64,000 bases of DNA from Thermogutta sp039793925 (GCF_039793925.1 NZ_JBAMME010000294.1:1-64000), one strand, 5' to 3'; positions 26,800-36,011 are shown, counted from the stretch's first letter. Notes: generated from the letters alone by a model not told the origin. Program-made: numbers and translations.

Positions 26800-28014
26800 G
26801 TGTCGCAAGCCATGGTCCTCTCTGTGTCAAAACTGATTCAAGCGTTGGAACCGTCCGCTACAATGGCCATGGCCGCGAAGGCCAAGGAATTGAAAGCGAG
26901 CGGGCGAACGGTTTATGACCTCAGCCTAGGTGAGCCCGACTTTCCAACCCCAGAGCACATTTGCCAGGCAGCCATCGACGCCATGAAAGCCGGCCACACG
27001 CACTACACGGTGGCCAGCGGTATTCCCGAACTAAAGCGGGCGGTGGTCGAGCAGTACAAGGCCCGCTATGGTTTGTCCTACCCACCCCAGCACGTCGTCA
27101 TTTCCAATGGCGCGAAACACGCCATTCACAACGCGCTGGTGGCTGTGCTCAATCCGGGGGACGAAGTGATTATTCCTGCCCCCTACTGGGTGAGTTATTC
27201 AGAGCTCGTCAAGTTGACGGGGGCTGTACCGGTCATCGTGCACACGGATGAATCCAATGGTTTCAAACTGACACCGGAGGCGTTCCGGGCGGCCATCACC
27301 CCCAAAACGCGGATGCTCCTTCTGTGCACACCTTCCAACCCGACAGGAACAATGTACAGTCGGCAAGAACTGGAACGGCTCGCACAGGTCGTTCTGGACA
27401 CCGATCTAGTGGTCTTGGCCGATGAGATCTACGACCGACTGACCTACACATCGGAACCGTTCGCCAGTTTCCCGACGGTGCACCCGGAGTTGCAGGAGCG
27501 AACCATCCTGATTAATGGAGTGAGCAAGACGTACGCCATGACGGGCTGGCGGATAGGCTGGGCCATCGCCCCGAACAAAGATGTCGCAGAAGCCATGGCT
27601 TCGTTGCAAAGCCAGGAAACTTCCAATCCATGCAGTATCAGCCAGTATGCTGCTGTGGCGGCGATTACCGGCCCCCAGGATTGCGTGGAGACGATGCGGC
27701 GAGAATTCGAACGGCGAAAAAACTTTGTGACCGAACGCCTGACTAAAATTCCCGGTGTTTCCTTCGCCCCGATGGAGGGCGCGTTTTATGCATTTGTCAA
27801 TATCTCCCGGCACCTTGGCAAGCGATACAACGGCACGGTCGTGGAGAATTCTAACCAGTGGTGTCTGGAACTACTCTCCCAGAAAGGTGTTGCCACTGTG
27901 ATGGGTTCGGCCTTTGGGGCTGAGGGCTACGTGAGGCTCTCCTTTGCCGCGGCGATGGACCAGCTCGCGCGGGCCCTTGACCTTATTGAGGACTTTATTC
28001 GCGAGGCAAAATGA
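26800..28014 (+). CDS. Class I pyridoxal-phosphate aminotransferase, aspartate aminotransferase type
   Basis: 404 residues. Fold type I features: LGEPDFPTPEHI near the start, the PLP-phosphate region NGAKHAIHNAL, PAPYWVSY, the Asn and Asp/Tyr contacts TPSNPTGTMYS and VLADEIYDRL, the Schiff-base Lys in GVSKTYAMTGWRIGW and the substrate-carboxylate Arg in YVRLSFAAA. This is the Igamma subgroup that includes thermostable aspartate aminotransferases (AAT/AspB) and aspartate/prephenate enzymes. It probably moves amino groups between aspartate or another amino acid and 2-oxoglutarate. The start is GTG 26800 or ATG 26812; neither has a good SD. Confidence 0.92.
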   Translation: MSQAMVLSVSKLIQALEPSATMAMAAKAKELKASGRTVYDLSLGEPDFPTPEHICQAAIDAMKAGHTHYTVASGIPELKRAVVEQYKARYGLSYPPQHVVISNGAKHAIHNALVAVLNPGDEVIIPAPYWVSYSELVKLTGAVPVIVHTDESNGFKLTPEAFRAAITPKTRMLLLCTPSNPTGTMYSRQELERLAQVVLDTDLVVLADEIYDRLTYTSEPFASFPTVHPELQERTILINGVSKTYAMTGWRIGWAIAPNKDVAEAMASLQSQETSNPCSISQYAAVAAITGPQDCVETMRREFERRKNFVTERLTKIPGVSFAPMEGAFYAFVNISRHLGKRYNGTVVENSNQWCLELLSQKGVATVMGSAFGAEGYVRLSFAAAMDQLARALDLIEDFIREAK

Positions 28015-28017
28015 TTT

Positions 28018-28054
28018 GTCCCGCGATTAAATGTACCCTGTCCTCCAGCGGGAC
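28018..28054. repeat. Inverted repeat between convergent genes
   Basis: GTCCCGC (28018-28024) pairs with GCGGGAC (28048-28054) around a 23-base loop, just behind the aminotransferase stop and before the end of the convergent transporter gene. There is no T-tract; it may act as a weak transcript-end structure. Confidence 0.3.
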
Positions 28055-28070
28055 TGCCTGTCCAGCCAAA

Positions 28071-29627
28071 CTACCGCGACTTCAGATTGTCGTGCGACTG
28101 GGCGGCCTGACTGGAGGCAGCCGGCGGATTCAACAACTTGCGAACGGGATCCACAACACGGACCTTGATTTGCACGGCGGTTCCAATCGTTGTTACAGTG
28201 ATGGCCGCCAGCAAAAGGAGGTTAAAAGCCCATCGGGCGGGCCCCGATCCCACGGCATCGCCGAGGTAACTTCTCTTGTTGGCCATTAAAAAGATCGCCA
28301 GATATACCAACGGCAGCATCGTGAGACAAATGGCCGAAGCGAGAATCGGCATCCAGAAGGGATAACCCATGCCGGCTCCCAAAAGCCCGATTGCAGGCGT
28401 CAGTGAGAAAAGACGGAATCTGCGACGGGTGTATTCAAGTCCCAGCATCTCACACCAGGTAAACCCGCAGACAACCATGTGAGTGCTGATCGCACCGCAT
28501 GTCATGGCGAGGAAGCCGAGGTCCAGGATGACCCGCCCGAGGTCAGAATGAACCAGGCTGCTGAACGCCGCTGCCGCCTGAACGGGCTGAAGCCCCGTAC
28601 GAACAACATCGCGGCCATCGTAAATTGTGTTTGCCATCGCGATAATGATTAGCGATGTCACGATCGTGTAGGGCAAAAACATCGAGCTGAACAGATCCCA
28701 TTTGGCGAGCCCTTTGTGGTACCTGCCCCACCCTTTCGCCAGGATGGAATAGGGATAGAGAAACGTCATGTTGATTCCGACCGCAGCCCCGAGGGCGCCG
28801 AGGACCACGGTCACCCCCTCAGGTGTACTGGGCACATAGAATCCGAAGAAGCCTCTTATCAACTCTCCCCAACGGATGCCTGTCCAAATGACAACAGCCA
28901 GAAAGGCGAGAATCACGATGCGAATCACCCACCGGAGAAAGCCTTCGTAGAGTTTGATGCCTCTGGTGTGACTACCGTAGTTCCACACCGTGAAAATATT
29001 GATGGCCAGAATACAAAGTGCCGTCCCGTACTTGATGACATACTCCAACCATTTTGGCGTGCTTCCGGCCGAAACACTCGGGGAGGATTGTCTTTCCCCC
29101 ACATTTTCAGGAGGCGTCGACGCGGCGGGATTGGCTCTCTCAACCACCGCCGACTGAGCGACCTGAGCCAGGTCCCATGCTGCAGCTCCGGCCAGAGTAT
29201 ATTGCGGGAAATGCCAGATAATTGACGCCACAATTGTGCCGAAGGCCCAAAAGAGTGGAACAATGGGGTGAAGCTCTCGGCCAAAAGCACGGTACGGCCG
29301 TTCTCCTGTGGTAAGCACGACCTTTGCAAGAGCTGCGAAGATCATCACGCCCAAAAACATCGCCAACGGTTGAACCCAGAGAAGTTTATATCCGAAAGAG
29401 GCTCCCGCCATCACCGAAGCCGTCGCACTTCCGGCTCCTAACGTCATGGCGCTCTGAAGCCAGGCCGGCCCCGTCAATTTGGCGTATCCGCGAATCCGTT
29501 CCCAAAGGCTCTTTTTCTCCAGTTCTTGCAGGAATTTTTCCTCCTGCGCAAGTTTTTCCGGATCCCATTTGGCCGTCATCGGAAGGCCTTTAGATTCCTC
29601 CGGGATCGTGGCAGTCGGACGAGTCAT
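28071..29627 (-). CDS. Divergent Nramp-related membrane transporter
   Basis: 518 residues with about 11 hydrophobic segments. The first block (LTGPAWLQSAMTLGAGSATA, GASFGYKLLWVQPLAMFLGV) aligns by eye with the start of Nramp/MntH transporters, which import divalent metals with protons. However, the metal-binding DPGN motif of helix 1 is replaced by GAGSA and the helix-6 Met-Pro-His motif is not visible where FLYPYSI occurs. A Pro/Ser-rich hydrophilic loop (about 166-195) is inserted after helix 4. It could transport another cation or a different substrate. The ATG follows GGGGGA. It is divergent from the DUF2961 gene. Confidence 0.7.
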   Translation of the reverse strand: MTRPTATIPEESKGLPMTAKWDPEKLAQEEKFLQELEKKSLWERIRGYAKLTGPAWLQSAMTLGAGSATASVMAGASFGYKLLWVQPLAMFLGVMIFAALAKVVLTTGERPYRAFGRELHPIVPLFWAFGTIVASIIWHFPQYTLAGAAAWDLAQVAQSAVVERANPAASTPPENVGERQSSPSVSAGSTPKWLEYVIKYGTALCILAINIFTVWNYGSHTRGIKLYEGFLRWVIRIVILAFLAVVIWTGIRWGELIRGFFGFYVPSTPEGVTVVLGALGAAVGINMTFLYPYSILAKGWGRYHKGLAKWDLFSSMFLPYTIVTSLIIIAMANTIYDGRDVVRTGLQPVQAAAAFSSLVHSDLGRVILDLGFLAMTCGAISTHMVVCGFTWCEMLGLEYTRRRFRLFSLTPAIGLLGAGMGYPFWMPILASAICLTMLPLVYLAIFLMANKRSYLGDAVGSGPARWAFNLLLLAAITVTTIGTAVQIKVRVVDPVRKLLNPPAASSQAAQSHDNLKSR

Positions 29628-29927
29628 AAGCGTCCCCCGGCAGCTAGCGGTTTCAGCGGTTAAGGTTTCACTAGTATGATCAACCTGACGGGCATCATTT
29701 CGAGTAACAATCTAACACGGCTAGCGTTAGGCCGAGTTTAACCAGCCAATGGGGGACTTGCAAGGTCTGCTTGGACTGGGTCTCGCTATCCTTACCGGGC
29801 CATTGATTTCGAGTTGGTTGTAGCGGAAACGCCGACTTCCTATGATGGATGCGATTTTAGAAGGCCTGAAGACGGGGGTTTCCGAGGTCAGAAATAGTGT
29901 GACGAGATGCCGGGAGAAAATGGTACC

Positions 29928-31520
29928 ATGAGAAGCAAATTCGTAGGGCGAATGTGTACCCTGCTCCCCAGTTTGCTGATCGCGCCCTGGTTGGCTGAGG
30001 AAGCGAAGTCGCAGGGAATGTTTCCCGATCTACCGCGGCTATCCGCGGGCAGTACCGCGTGCGAGAACGCCCTTTGGATCGAGACCCCTCTCCACCGCCA
30101 GTTCATGCAAAGCAAGCGAGTTGTGGTGGCCGACCTACAAGGTCCTGGAATCATTACGATGATCCATTTTGCATTGCCCGAGCGCATGGCCGCTCAACCC
30201 AAGACGTACCGTCTGGGCCGAGAGCTGATCCTGCAAATGTTTTGGGACGATGAGGAATCCCCCAGCGTACAGTGTCCGCTGGTGGATTTTTTCTGCGACC
30301 CAGCCGGCGAGCGCGATCGTTTAGAAACAGCCCTCGTGAACAAGAAGCGAGGGTGGAACGCCTATTTCACGATGCCGTTTCGAAAATCAGCACGCGTCGA
30401 GCTGCGTTATGACGGGCCAGTCGAACCCGGAAAAGAACTCTGGTCTTTGATGCCCTGTTACAGTTATGTTCTGGCCCAAAAGATCGATTCCCTCCCCGAC
30501 GACTTCGGTTACTTCCACGCCTTCTGGCGGCAAGAATTGGTTAATCTGGGAAAACAGGACTATATTGCCCTTGCGACAAAGGGTCGGGGTAAGTTCATTG
30601 GCTGGAACGTGACTGTCAGATTACCGGGACGGCCTGGTTATCCTGTTGACGAAAACGAGAAATTCTACATTGACGAGGAGTCTGAGCCGTCAATAGAGTT
30701 CCAGGGAATCGAGGACTCATTCGGATTCAGTTGGGGTTTTCCTCCCGAGGAGAACACCTTTCTTTTGACAGGGTGGTTCCCGTTCCACAATGAGGGAGCA
30801 GCGGCTTATCGCTTCTTCCTTCACGACGCGATTGCATTTCAAAAGTCGCTGGTGGTATCTATAGGCTTCGGGAAAAACGAGCACCCCATGTTTCGAGAAC
30901 AATTCAGCAGGCCAGGAAATGAACTAGAAATATCTTCCACAGTGTATTGGTACCAGACTGAGCCGCACGAAGCGCTCCCACCCCTTCCACCAGTCGACAA
31001 ACGCTCACCCACGGAGGTTAACTGGAAAGACCGGGAAGAACTTCCAGATCTCCAAGACCTGGAACGGCGAGGAGTGAAACTTCACCTCCGATGTGGCCGA
31101 CCGGAAAAGGAGCTCATCTTCGCCCAGGAGGGGTACTCCGCAAAAGTGATTCGTGGATTTGCTTATACCGGCTGGCCGTTTCCGATCTTCCACACTCGAG
31201 CCGATGAACAAGAGGTGCAGATTATTTTGACGGTTCCAGCCAAACGTCGCGGGATCCTCCGCCTTTATGTGATCGATCCTGATCACTTTCAGGGTGGACG
31301 CCACCAGGAGATTCTGGTCAACGACAAATCATTCGGGGAGGTGCAAGGATTCGATCGCGGGAAATGGCTCGATTTGCCCTTGGATGAATCTTTCACACAA
31401 ACTGGAGAGATTTCCGTACGGATCAAGAATCTCAATCCCCAATCCAATGCGGTAGTGTCGATTGTCGAGTGGGCGGAGCCAAAGGAAAAAGCCCCGCCGA
31501 TACCTTATCAGCAGCAATGA
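29928..31520 (+). CDS. Secreted DUF2961-domain protein
   Basis: 530 residues from the ATG at 29928 (frame open to 29907). A signal peptide covers about 1-28 (CTLLPSLLIAPWL, ending SQG). The body shows the DUF2961 pattern: LQGPGIITMIHFALP, a fragment LILQMFWDDEESPSVQCPLV, and PFRKSARVELRYDG. The family adopts a double jelly-roll-like fold; some members are glycoside hydrolases, for example difructose-dianhydride or alpha-fructofuranoside-acting enzymes, while most are uncharacterised. The second part (about 390-520) may be a carbohydrate-binding beta-sandwich. GGGAGA lies 12 bases upstream. Substrate unknown. Confidence 0.72.
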   Translation: MRSKFVGRMCTLLPSLLIAPWLAEEAKSQGMFPDLPRLSAGSTACENALWIETPLHRQFMQSKRVVVADLQGPGIITMIHFALPERMAAQPKTYRLGRELILQMFWDDEESPSVQCPLVDFFCDPAGERDRLETALVNKKRGWNAYFTMPFRKSARVELRYDGPVEPGKELWSLMPCYSYVLAQKIDSLPDDFGYFHAFWRQELVNLGKQDYIALATKGRGKFIGWNVTVRLPGRPGYPVDENEKFYIDEESEPSIEFQGIEDSFGFSWGFPPEENTFLLTGWFPFHNEGAAAYRFFLHDAIAFQKSLVVSIGFGKNEHPMFREQFSRPGNELEISSTVYWYQTEPHEALPPLPPVDKRSPTEVNWKDREELPDLQDLERRGVKLHLRCGRPEKELIFAQEGYSAKVIRGFAYTGWPFPIFHTRADEQEVQIILTVPAKRRGILRLYVIDPDHFQGGRHQEILVNDKSFGEVQGFDRGKWLDLPLDESFTQTGEISVRIKNLNPQSNAVVSIVEWAEPKEKAPPIPYQQQ

Positions 31521-31570
31521 CGGTGTCACAAATTGGACCGGGCCTGGCGCTCAGGAGGAGCGTCTCTGCT

Positions 31571-32143
31571 TCACTGTGTGGAAGGCGCGAAAACAGTCAC
31601 CACAGGGTTTTCCCAGTCCACCAGCACCCCTTCCCGCTCGGAAGCGAATAACTCGTAATGCGTCTTATCCAACGGATCAAGGACAAGTACTGTTTCGCTT
31701 TCCTGTTTGCCTGGTAGCCTACCGGCCTTGACCAGTGCGGCGAGTTTGTCCCACCGCGGCGGCCACATCACCAGCGTGTTTTGCGAACGTTTCACCCTCC
31801 ACCAGATAAACTTTCCGGGCCTGTCCTCCGCCTCTGTAGAGAGAAACATCCAATCACCGGCCTGGCGAAGGTAAAGCTTCATCGTTTTCAGGCTCAAGCC
31901 CTGGTCGTTCGACTGAATGAAACCCACCTCGAGAATTCCTTTTTCGGCATCCACCACTCGGGCAACGGCGTGACCCGCTGTACCGGGCACCGTCCATACT
32001 CCGTTCCACTCTTCGGGCTTAAGAGTGACAGGATCCAGCCCCATTGGCCCGGTGGAGAACGCAACCTTGCACCCGCTTGACAAAAACGGTATGACCAAGC
32101 CGATAACCGCCAGGCACAACCGACACACAACCCGCGCGACCAT
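31571..32143 (-). CDS. Putative lipoprotein of unknown function
   Basis: 190 residues from the ATG at 32143, selected because GGAGG lies 7 bases upstream; the ATG two codons earlier is almost on top of the SD. A short hydrophobic leader ends in the lipobox-like LSSGC (Cys at about residue 25), so it is likely lipid-anchored. The mature part is rich in Trp, Lys and beta-prone stretches (EEWNGVWTVPG, KFIWWRVKRSQNTLVMWPP) and suggests a small beta-barrel or lipocalin-like fold. No family is recognised. It is convergent with the DUF2961 gene, 50 bases apart. Confidence 0.7.
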   Translation of the reverse strand: MVARVVCRLCLAVIGLVIPFLSSGCKVAFSTGPMGLDPVTLKPEEWNGVWTVPGTAGHAVARVVDAEKGILEVGFIQSNDQGLSLKTMKLYLRQAGDWMFLSTEAEDRPGKFIWWRVKRSQNTLVMWPPRWDKLAALVKAGRLPGKQESETVLVLDPLDKTHYELFASEREGVLVDWENPVVTVFAPSTQ

Positions 32144-32372
32144 GGCCATTCCTCCGTTAAATCAGTTCGACGCTCAAAGCATGTCCGGATCTCCGATGAC
32201 ATCAGCCAAGGAGCCGAGGACCGCTGGCAAGCCCCATCCGTATGCCAATCTACACCGTGCAAAACACTAAATCAAACGCTTTTGAGGGAGATAAACTTGC
32301 CGGCCGCCGGTGTGCCGTCTGACATCAGAGGTCGGCGCGGACGAAAAACTCTGACGAGAACAAACGACTCTC

Positions 32373-32400
32373 TTGACAGGAGTGCGATCACAAATATAAT
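32373..32400 (+). promoter_or_regulatory. Consensus sigma70-type promoter of the Rrf2 regulator gene
   Basis: TTGACA (32373-32378) and TATAAT (32395-32400) both match the consensus exactly with a 16-base spacer. Transcription would begin around 32407, leaving a leader of about 25-30 bases before the ATG at 32433. The strongest promoter visible on the plus strand of this window. Confidence 0.85.
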
Positions 32401-32409
32401 CACATGTGA
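32400..32409. promoter_or_regulatory. Palindromic operator candidate over the transcription start
   Basis: TCACATGTGA is a perfect 10-base palindrome that begins at the last base of the -10 box and covers the expected start point. A dimeric regulator here would block transcription; autoregulation by the Rrf2 protein encoded just downstream is the simplest reading. Confidence 0.5.
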
Positions 32410-32432
32410 ATATCTGAATAAGTTTGTGGGCC

Positions 32433-32858
32433 ATGATGTCGAAAACTGCTATCCACGCAACGACCGCATTGATGATCCTCGCGGAGCTTCCTCCCGGGAG
32501 TTTTCTCGGGGCCGACGAGATTGCGCGCCGGGTCAAGGCTCCCCGTAACTACCTGGGGAAGATCCTGCAGAAGCTTGCGGAGGAGGGGCTCCTTGAGTCC
32601 CAAAAGGGAAAGGGGGGCGGGTTCCGACTTGCCCGACCGGCCACCGAGATTTCCCTTTATGATATCGTCGAACCAGTCGACAAAATCAGTCGTTGGGAGG
32701 GGTGCTTACTGGGGCAGGAACGATGCACCGACTCGGCTCCTTGCCCAGTCCACACTCGCTGGGCCGCGGTGAGGCAGGTGTATCTCAGCTTCCTGAGGGA
32801 AACGAAATTGTCTGAACTTGTGCAGAATCAGCGTGGGCTGTGTTGCATGGGCGGATAG
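32433..32858 (+). CDS. Rrf2-family Fe-S transcriptional regulator, NsrR/IscR type
   Basis: 141 residues. The winged HTH is at about 5-65 (AIHATTALMILAEL, GADEIARRVKAPRNYLGKIL, then the wing GKGGGFRLARP), which is the typical Rrf2 order. Three Cys at 91, 98 and 104 plus His107 (CxxH) match in spacing the cluster-binding loop of IscR/NsrR proteins (C-X6-C-X5-C-X2-H here). Such proteins hold a 2Fe-2S or 4Fe-4S cluster and sense nitric oxide, iron-sulfur status or redox. The neighbours (hemerythrin and NO reductase) favour NO sensing. Start is ATG 32433 or 32436; the TTG at 32424 is unlikely. Confidence 0.85.
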   Translation: MMSKTAIHATTALMILAELPPGSFLGADEIARRVKAPRNYLGKILQKLAEEGLLESQKGKGGGFRLARPATEISLYDIVEPVDKISRWEGCLLGQERCTDSAPCPVHTRWAAVRQVYLSFLRETKLSELVQNQRGLCCMGG

Positions 32859-32872
32859 CGGCGAAAAATTTT

Positions 32873-32915
32873 TTGACAGAAAAGTCGATATGTACATGCG
32901 ATTAACGTGTTAATC
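32873..32915 (+). promoter_or_regulatory. Promoter/operator region before the hemerythrin gene
   Basis: TTGACA (32873-32878) is a -35 candidate, though no good -10 follows at 16-18 bases (TGCGAT at 18 is poor), suggesting need for an activator. Two perfect palindromes follow: ATGTACAT (32890-32897) and GATTAAC-GT-GTTAATC (32900-32915). They may bind the Rrf2 protein or another regulator of the NO genes. Confidence 0.45.
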
Positions 32916-32968
32916 TGGGGCCGTGTGATGTTTGGTTTATGTTCCACTTTTTTACAGGAGTTGCAGAT

Positions 32969-33583
32969 ATGACGCCTCACAGTCAATCACCCACCGAAAT
33001 TCTCCGCAACGAACACCGCGTCATCGAGCAGGTGCTCGCTGTCTTGGAGAAGTTAGCGGATAATGCGGCGGACAATGGAAAGATCGATGCGGAAATCGCG
33101 TCCCAGGCGCTGGATTTCTTCAGACGGTTCGCCGATCATTGCCACCACGCCAAAGAAGAAGATCTCCTCTTCCCCACACTTGAAGCCAAGGGGTTTCCCC
33201 GGGAAGGTGGTCCTACTGGGGTCATGCTTTATGAGCACGAACAAGGCCGGGCCCTCATTCGGCAAATGGGTGAAGCAATCCAAGCAGGCGAAACTGACCC
33301 GCAGGCGGCCGCCCAAAAATTCGCCGAGGCTGCCCGGCAATATGTCAATCTTCTCCGCCAGCACATTTCGAAGGAGGACAACATCCTGTTTGTCCTTGCC
33401 GAGCGAACGCTGAACGCCAGCGAACAGGCCGAAATGCTTGCCAAATTCCACGCCACGGAAAAAGAGCACGTCGGGGAAGGGGTCCATGAAAAGTATGTAG
33501 CTCTGGCTGAGGAGCTGCTGGCCAAGATGGGCATCGCGAAGGAATCTGTGCCGAAAGCGAGCGGTTTCTTCTGCTGCCACTGA
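32969..33583 (+). CDS. Hemerythrin-like di-iron protein
   Basis: 204 residues from the ATG at 32969, which has AGGAG 8 bases upstream. The HHE ligands are spread over four helices: NEHRVIEQ, HCHHAKEEDLLFPTLE, YEHEQGRALI and RQHISKEDNILF, giving His and Glu/Asp residues for a di-iron site. Hemerythrin-domain proteins bind oxygen or nitric oxide, and the RIC/YtfE type repairs Fe-S clusters after NO damage. The C-terminal tail ends in CCH, an extra potential metal or cluster contact. It lies between an NsrR-like regulator and an NO reductase, so a role in NO sensing or repair is the best fit. Confidence 0.85.
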   Translation: MTPHSQSPTEILRNEHRVIEQVLAVLEKLADNAADNGKIDAEIASQALDFFRRFADHCHHAKEEDLLFPTLEAKGFPREGGPTGVMLYEHEQGRALIRQMGEAIQAGETDPQAAAQKFAEAARQYVNLLRQHISKEDNILFVLAERTLNASEQAEMLAKFHATEKEHVGEGVHEKYVALAEELLAKMGIAKESVPKASGFFCCH

Positions 33584-33676
33584 TTCCATTCTTTGCTGGG
33601 AATTCGGGGAAGTGTTCTGGGGGAACGTATTGCAGGACTAAAGTTTCGGCAGTCGCAGCTAAAAAGGAGTGCCACT

Positions 33677-35959
33677 ATGAGCACAAAAGGGTTGCGCAAC
33701 GCGGCGATTGTGAGTTTCATTGTGAGCATGGCGATCCTCTTTATCGGCGGATACTTTGCTAAAGACCATGTTCCGCCTATCCCAAACAAGGTGGTTGTCG
33801 GAGAAAAGCTTCTGGCGGACAAGGAGACGATCCTTCGGGGGCAGGACGTTTATCAGCGGTATGGGTTGATGGATCACGGAAGTATCTGGGGACACGGCTC
33901 GCTTCGCGGGATGGACTTTTCGGCCTACACATTGCACCTGATGGGATACCTGGTGCGAAATTACCACCTTGCCAAAGGACAGCCGCCTGACGATCTCTGG
34001 CAAAAGCTCCCACCGCCTCCGCGAAAGGAGCTCGACGAGGTGGACATGACGGTCATTCGCGAGCTGAAAGAAAATCGCTACAAGCCGGAAACCGGAACGT
34101 TGGAACTCACCGCGGCTCAGGCCTATGCATATGAGCAGTTGCTGCGTTTCTGGGATCGAACGTTTGCCGAAGGGGATCCCCATTACGGATTTTTGCCCAA
34201 TGCGATTCCCACAGCCGAAGAGCGAAAGGACTTGGCGACGTTCTTCTTTTGGACTGCCTGGGCGGCCGTCACGAATCGTCCGGGGCTGAACTACAGTTAC
34301 ACGAACAACTGGCCTTCGGACGTCACCGTTGGCAACCGGGCTTCGACACAAGCCCTGGTCTACTCGATCTTCTCGATTCTTGCGCTGTTCGTCGTTCTCG
34401 GCCTGGTGGTCTATATTGTCCATCGATACCAGTTCTTCTACGGAGAGTCGCAGGCCGTTCAGGCAGCTTACCGGCTACTGGAGCAACCGGTAACACCGAG
34501 TCAGCGGGCGGCGGCTAAGTTTTTCCTGGTCGCCGGGCTCCTCTTCATTGTGCAAATTCTCAACGGAGGATTGCTTGCGCATTACACAGTTCATCCCGGC
34601 AAGTTTTATATTGAGCTTGTCGGGCAGATGTACCCTTATAGCTGGGCCAAAACCTGGCACCTGCAACTGGCGATCCTGTGGATCGCACTGTCCTGGATGG
34701 GAACCGCCATTTATTTAGCTCCTCTGGTGGGCGGGCGAGAACCTCCGGGACAACGAGCCCTGGTAAACATTCTCTTCGTGGCGGCACTGGTCGTGGCGGT
34801 GGGAAGCCTGGTGGGAGAGGTCCTCGGCATCAAAGGATACCTTTCCCGGCTGGACGGAAATCTTTGGTACTGGCTGGGACACCAGGGTTGGGAGTATCTC
34901 GAGCTGGGGCGACTCTGGCAGATCCTTTTGTTTGCGGGATTGATTTTCTGGCTTGTCGTTGTGTATCGGGGTATTGCCCCGGGGCTTTTGCCCAGGTCCA
35001 ATGGCAATTTTTCCGACCCCGAAGAGAAAGATCGCCGTGCGCTGATCACCTTTTACGTCCTCAGCGCGATATTCGTGGTGCTCTTTTTCGGCTTTGGACT
35101 CGCCTATGGACGTGGTACGCACATTACGATCGCCGACTACTGGCGATGGTTTGTCGTGCACATTTGGGTGGAAAGTATTTTTGAATTCTTCGGTGTGGGC
35201 GTCATTTCTTTGTTCCTCGTAACGCTCGGACTGGTGACAGCCAGTTCCGCACTGCGGGTTGCTTATCTGACGGCCATCCTGGTCTTCTTGAGCGGTATTC
35301 CGGGCACCGCCCACCACTACTTCTGGTATGGCGGACCGAGTTTCTGGCTGGCCATCGGAGGAGTCTTCAGCTCGCTGGAACCCGTGCCGCTCATTCTGCT
35401 TGTGGTGCGGGCGTGGATGGAATACAAATCGATTCGGGAAGCGGGCCAGGAATTTCCCTATCGATGGCCGCTGTTTTTCCTGACAGCCTCCAGTTTCTGG
35501 AATTTCCTCGGCGCAGGAGTGTTTGGTTTTATCATCAACCTTCCCATCATCAACTACTATGAGCACGCCACCTATTTGACGAGCAACCACGGTCATACGG
35601 CACTGTTTGGTGTCTATGGGATGTTGGCCATTGCTGTAATTCTCTTCTCATGGAGAGGTCTGACGGAAAGTAAGGTGTGGAACGACCGCATTCTCCAGAT
35701 TAGTTTCTGGGGCTTGAATGGTGGACTGTTCCTGATGTTCCTCACCGGTTTGCTGCCCATCGGAGTCATGCAGGTGTGGCACGCCTATGATAACGGTTTC
35801 TGGTGGGGACGCAGCGCAGCCTTCTACGAACTACCCATCATTCAGACGCTTGGCAATCTGCGCATCATTCCGGACACCATCATCATCGTGGTGGGAGCCC
35901 TGCCACTCTTGTACTTCCTGGTCACTACTTACCCACGGCTGCGAAAAGTCCAGAGCTGA
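33677..35959 (+). CDS. norZ: Quinol-dependent nitric oxide reductase, single subunit (qNor)
   Basis: 760 residues. The ATG at 33677 has AAGGAG 9 bases upstream; the frame is open further up, but that part is not membrane-like. A N-terminal helix and soluble domain (ETILRGQDVYQRYG, HGSIWGHGSLRGMDF), which in qNor replaces the cytochrome c subunit, precede about 12 helices of the haem-copper oxidase fold. Candidate haem/iron ligands: His in WHLQLAILWI, WRWFVVHIWVESIFEF, His-His in TAHHYFWYGG and NHGHTALFGV. It reduces NO to nitrous oxide with electrons from quinol. The hemerythrin gene ends 93 bases upstream, probably the same transcript. Confidence 0.93.
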   Translation: MSTKGLRNAAIVSFIVSMAILFIGGYFAKDHVPPIPNKVVVGEKLLADKETILRGQDVYQRYGLMDHGSIWGHGSLRGMDFSAYTLHLMGYLVRNYHLAKGQPPDDLWQKLPPPPRKELDEVDMTVIRELKENRYKPETGTLELTAAQAYAYEQLLRFWDRTFAEGDPHYGFLPNAIPTAEERKDLATFFFWTAWAAVTNRPGLNYSYTNNWPSDVTVGNRASTQALVYSIFSILALFVVLGLVVYIVHRYQFFYGESQAVQAAYRLLEQPVTPSQRAAAKFFLVAGLLFIVQILNGGLLAHYTVHPGKFYIELVGQMYPYSWAKTWHLQLAILWIALSWMGTAIYLAPLVGGREPPGQRALVNILFVAALVVAVGSLVGEVLGIKGYLSRLDGNLWYWLGHQGWEYLELGRLWQILLFAGLIFWLVVVYRGIAPGLLPRSNGNFSDPEEKDRRALITFYVLSAIFVVLFFGFGLAYGRGTHITIADYWRWFVVHIWVESIFEFFGVGVISLFLVTLGLVTASSALRVAYLTAILVFLSGIPGTAHHYFWYGGPSFWLAIGGVFSSLEPVPLILLVVRAWMEYKSIREAGQEFPYRWPLFFLTASSFWNFLGAGVFGFIINLPIINYYEHATYLTSNHGHTALFGVYGMLAIAVILFSWRGLTESKVWNDRILQISFWGLNGGLFLMFLTGLLPIGVMQVWHAYDNGFWWGRSAAFYELPIIQTLGNLRIIPDTIIIVVGALPLLYFLVTTYPRLRKVQS

Positions 35960-36011
35960 AACGCGGTTGCAGATCCGACCCTGATTGACCATCGGGGCTA
36001 AGATTTGGCGA

